Part shown: positions 60,826 to 64,000 of the stretch, piece after piece
Layout: each line of letters begins with the position of its first letter
Position numbering within the stretch: the first letter of the stretch is position 1
Source of the DNA: Haematococcus lacustris
Taxonomy: Eukaryota > Chlorophyta > Chlorophyceae > Chlamydomonadales > Haematococcaceae
Direction of reading: 5' to 3'
NCBI GenBank assembly: GCA_030144725.1
Contig: JASKMD010000017.1
Span: forward strand, 8,508,200 to 8,572,199
DNA: 64,000 nucleotides
The notes under the pieces: model-generated
Database searches by the model: none
Seen by the model: only the letters and a program-made list of their open reading frames with translations
Told to the model about the DNA's origin: nothing
Program-made: the position numbers and the translations under genes

Positions 60826-63510
60826 GTGACTGCTACATTGTCAGCGCTGGTGTGGTGGCTCAGGTGAGCTGAGTCTGCTGATGCCGCTGATGCCGCTGCT
60901 GATGCCGTCAGGGTGGTTGCCTGCTGCTGCCTGCACGATGCATGCCTTATGCCAACAGTGCTGTTGGTATAACTGGTGCCTGCACATGTCTGCTGTGCGG
61001 TGATGGGCACAGGTCCTATGTTTGCCTAGCAGGCACCAGCAGGCCCAGCCATTGCACTTGCATTCTATGGTGGCCTGCTAGGTGATGTGCTGGTTGCTAA
61101 GGTCATGAACATGGCTGCCTGAGCTCACCGTTAGAGGCTGTGTGGGTGCTACTGTGTAGGGCTCAGACGGCTACATGCACGTCCTGACCTCACACGATGC
61201 TGCTGACAGTGCACGCCGGGTCCTGAGCTTTGCAAAAGACATGCTTGCAGCAGCGCAAAAGGTATGGCCAGCACAATGCTGCGACTAGCTGGTGCAAGAC
61301 AAGTCACCCTGCATGCATGAGTGCTGATGCAGCTCTACACATACAGCCATCACCACCACCACCACCATCACCACCCGCCTGTGGTAATCTGTTGTCCAGG
61401 TTCGCATGCCACACAACCAAGAGCCAGCTTGCATACGCATTGGCTTGCACACCGGCGACTGCACCAGCGGCCTCATTGGCAGCCGCTTGCCCAAGTTCTC
61501 CATCTTTGGGTGAGTGGTTGCACGGCACCAGGTGACACCCACGCCATCCCCGTGTTGGTTTGTATGAGCGTTGGTCACCCTCACAGGAGGGACAGCACAC
61601 AGCATCCTGGACACCCACCCTAAACCATTAGACCTTGGCTCAGTACTGCCTGGTCTGCTCTGGTGCTAGCTCTGCCACTGATCCCTGCGCTGACCCTACC
61701 TGCCTGCTGACCCTCCTTGCAGCGATTCCATGAACACCGCCTCCCGCATGGAGGTGAGCTGCCCGCAAGCCATCATGCCGACACCTTCTATGCTCGACAC
61801 AGTCAGCTGTCACCACAATCCCTGCCACGCTCAGCACCTTTGGCCCTCAACCTTGAGCCTTCATTGCAGTCAAACACACTAATTGTGGACCACTACAAAA
61901 CGGTGTTTTTGTCTGTGTGGTGTTCCCATCACATGGCATGCTCATGGCCTATACATGGCCTATACATGGCATACACATGGTCATGGTCACCTACCACCTA
62001 CAGCATTGCCTGACCCCTGTGACAGGGCTATGCGTAGAGTTGAGCTATGCGAGTTGGGCTATGCGTAGAGCTGACTGGGCCTGAGGCGGATGGGGGAAAG
62101 GGGTGCAGGGCACTGCTGCTGGAAGGTCATGGTGGAGAGAGGGAGTCCAGGTCCATGGGGTAGCAAGGTGCACGGCATACTGGCAAGCGCCTGCATGCTG
62201 GCACACAGCCATTTTTATTGGTTTGGTCATGCTCCTTGAATAAGGTCTGGTAGCTGTGTGACTCGCTAGGCTGTGTCTGCTCCTGCAGTCCACCGCTCCT
62301 CCTGGACGCATCCAGGTCACTGAGGCGACCTACCGCCTGCTGCCTCATGAGCAGTGGGAGCCCACAGGGGGCGTGGAGGTCAAGGGCAAGGTGGGCTGCT
62401 GACTGACGCCATTATGAAAAACCACAGTCATCCATGCTATGCTTGCACTGCATGGGAGCCTGAAGTCCTTGGCACTGTGATAGCCTGCTTGGCCCTGGTG
62501 GCCCTCATCCCCAGGGGCCATCTTGACAGCCTTGCAGCACCTCACTCATGAGCCCCAGTGGTAATGAGTGGAGGCTGAAGCTGTAAGGGAGAGGATGACG
62601 GGGAGGCTAGCCAGGGCCCTGTGCCCCGAGGCTACCCTCCTCCCTAAATGCACACCCAATGGCAAGGGCATAGTCTTTCTTTCTTTCCGTAGTCCTGCTG
62701 GGCCAGGCATTGCAGCACCAGCCCTGGCGCCGGCCTGCCCCGTAGTCTTATTTTCTTGCTTGCTAGCCTGAATGCACGGCAACTATCTAAAAGTGCTCTG
62801 CTGGCACGCAGGGGCTGATGCAAACGTTCCTGTGGCTGCCCCACCTGGCTGCTGTGGCTGAGGGGGATGGTGAAGAACTGCTGAGCAGCACCTCCCTGCA
62901 CCAGGCAGCGGGTGCACCAGGCAGGACGTCCAGTGCCCACCTGCCCAAGCATGCGCGCGTGTCCAGCCAGCTGTCTCTGCACAGCAGCCAGCTGCCCTGT
63001 GTGACCTTAGGCGCAGACGAGGCCATGTCCTCAAACACTTCCCTCTACATCTGTGGTGGAGGTGGCCGCACCAGCCTGCCCAGCCTAGCAGCACGCGGCG
63101 CACGCCGACCCTCCACCTACATCTTGACCAACCCTGTGGATGAGGCAGCTCCTGCTGCCGTGCCCAGACTGCAGCAGACCAATACAGTGGTTCCCAGCAG
63201 CTGGGAGGTGCAGGCCCAGGCAGCCACCCCACACCCGCCTGGCTCCAGCCAGCTGCCTTCAGGGCCGGCCGACCTGCACACCAGCCCCCCTTGGCCCATG
63301 CAGCGCAGGCAGAGTGGGCTGGCACCCCGCGGCATGCAGTGGCCCTTCTGGCCTGCATCAAGGCGGGCGTCCCGGGTGGAGGTGGACAGCCTGCAGCCCA
63401 GCGAGCACTATGCTCAGTATGCGGCAGCCAACGCCAGTGGGGGAGGCCAGGCATCAGCGGACATGGCCCTGCTGCAGCGCGCCAGCAGCCGCACAGAGCA
63501 CATCCTGTGA
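60826..63510 (+). CDS. Class III nucleotide cyclase, catalytic domain and tail (5' part missing)
   Basis: Makes cAMP or cGMP. Phase-consistent exons: 60826-60863, 61160-61261, 61400-61509, 61723-61753, 62289-62390, 62812-63510. Motifs in order: GDCYIVSAGVVAQ (metal-binding Asp), ARRVLSFAKDMLAAAQK, IRIGLHTGDCTSGLIGSRLP, FSIFGDSMNTASRME (transition-state Asn and Arg), GRIQVTEATYRLLP, WEPTGGVEVKGKG. The base-selecting position before IFGD is Ser, not Asp (adenylyl) or Cys (guanylyl). A 230-residue Ser/Pro tail follows. It may end at TGA 63508-63510, or splice there (CCTGTGAGT) to an exon at about 63892. The first catalytic strand lies upstream, probably in the gap. Confidence 0.9.
61832..62041 (-). 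mobile_element. Fanzor 3'-end fragment in cyclase intron
   Basis: 210 bp match the candidate fRNA region of subfamily A from the element terminus (CAGCACC) through TATGCGTAGAGTT, then stop abruptly. There is a small internal duplication of GGCCTATACAT. It lies in the intron 61754-62288, antisense to the cyclase. Confidence 0.85.
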
Positions 63511-64000
63511 GTGGTGCGGTGCCTGCTACATCACATGCGTGTGGCCCTGCCGCTGCTGCTCTGGCATGTGATCTTGTCAAGCCTGAGGCACTGAGGGACA
63601 GAGGCAGAGCAGGGCTTGAGAGGGGGGCCACAGAGCCACAGCCCAGGCATTGCCAGGCGGCACGGCAGGCAGCACCTAGTAATGCGGCTGCAGCATGCAG
63701 TGCTCCTTGCTGCCCCACTGTTTGTGTCAGAACACACTGGCACTGCCTTCTTGCCAGTCCCTGCGCCCATCCACACCTTCCTCATCCTATCCACCACCGA
63801 CTGCTGCTGCTGTACCAGGGGCTGGCTGGGGGCTGTGTGCAGCACGCTGCCGGCTTAGCCAGCTTGACTAGGCAACGGAGTGTTCCTTCGCAGCCCCAAC
63901 CTGGCTGTCCTGCCTGGGGCCACCTCATTTCTTTGTCAAGGCTGCATAATGTATGGCCTCTTTGGGCTGTTGCTGGCGCCACTGCCTGTTCGGCCTGGTG
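63511..64000. other. 3' flank of the cyclase, possible further exon
   Basis: If the donor at about 63507 is used, an open stretch from 63892 (PNLAVLPGATSFLCQ...) stays in phase to the window edge. Hydrophobic MYGLFGLLLAPLPV could be a membrane segment. Otherwise this is 3' UTR and spacer. Confidence 0.35.

Overview
The window looks like nuclear DNA of a chlamydomonadalean (volvocine-type) green alga, possibly Haematococcus-like; the species is inferred, not proven. The reasons are GC-rich intron-dense genes, very long C/G simple repeats, Fanzor and chromovirus elements, and plant/alga protein families (PHO4-type phosphate transporter, TOM1/THH1 protein, class III cyclase). Two runs of exactly 500 N (34487-34986, 59987-60486) are scaffold gaps, and they truncate the genes beside them.

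Layout: 1-551 pentanucleotide array; 596-1249 coiled-coil ORF; 1479-8505 complete chromovirus LTR retrotransposon; 8506-9362 G-rich minisatellite plus dispersed repeat; 10.1-14.2 kb decayed DDE-type transposase gene; 14601-19622 phosphate transporter (12 exons, minus) with a hAT element in intron 4; 20427-23623 candidate TIR element carrying a coiled-coil gene; 24130-29525 long-TIR foldback element; 30.3-34.2 kb acid-lipase gene running into gap 1; 35.1 kb F-box exon and 35.9 kb hypothetical exon; 37.8-38.1 kb broken TPR/SGT1-like exon; 38.2-40.4 kb two Fanzor copies; 41382-43742 secreted CAP-domain gene; 44755-48399 longest Fanzor element; 48706-50121 TOM1-like gene; 50.6-58.4 kb nested inverted-repeat elements; 58.4-59.95 kb another Fanzor copy running into gap 2; 60826-63510 nucleotide cyclase gene.

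For four host genes (phosphate transporter, CAP protein, TOM1-like, and the visible parts of lipase and cyclase) I found exon sets whose splice phases all agree. They look like independent single-copy genes (nutrient uptake, lipid hydrolysis, secreted defence-like protein, membrane scaffold, cNMP signalling), not an operon or pathway.

The most notable system is a family of Fanzor elements, eukaryotic relatives of TnpB RNA-guided nucleases. At least eight related loci occur in 64 kb. They include a nearly complete but probably inactivated copy, 5'-truncated copies, a short copy made of just the two element ends, and copies consisting only of the conserved non-coding 3' end, which is the expected position of the guide RNA scaffold. 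Three of the end-only copies lie in introns of host genes, all antisense to the host gene. A second notable feature is the retrotransposon's gag-UAG-pol arrangement, in which one in-frame stop is followed by a stable hairpin.
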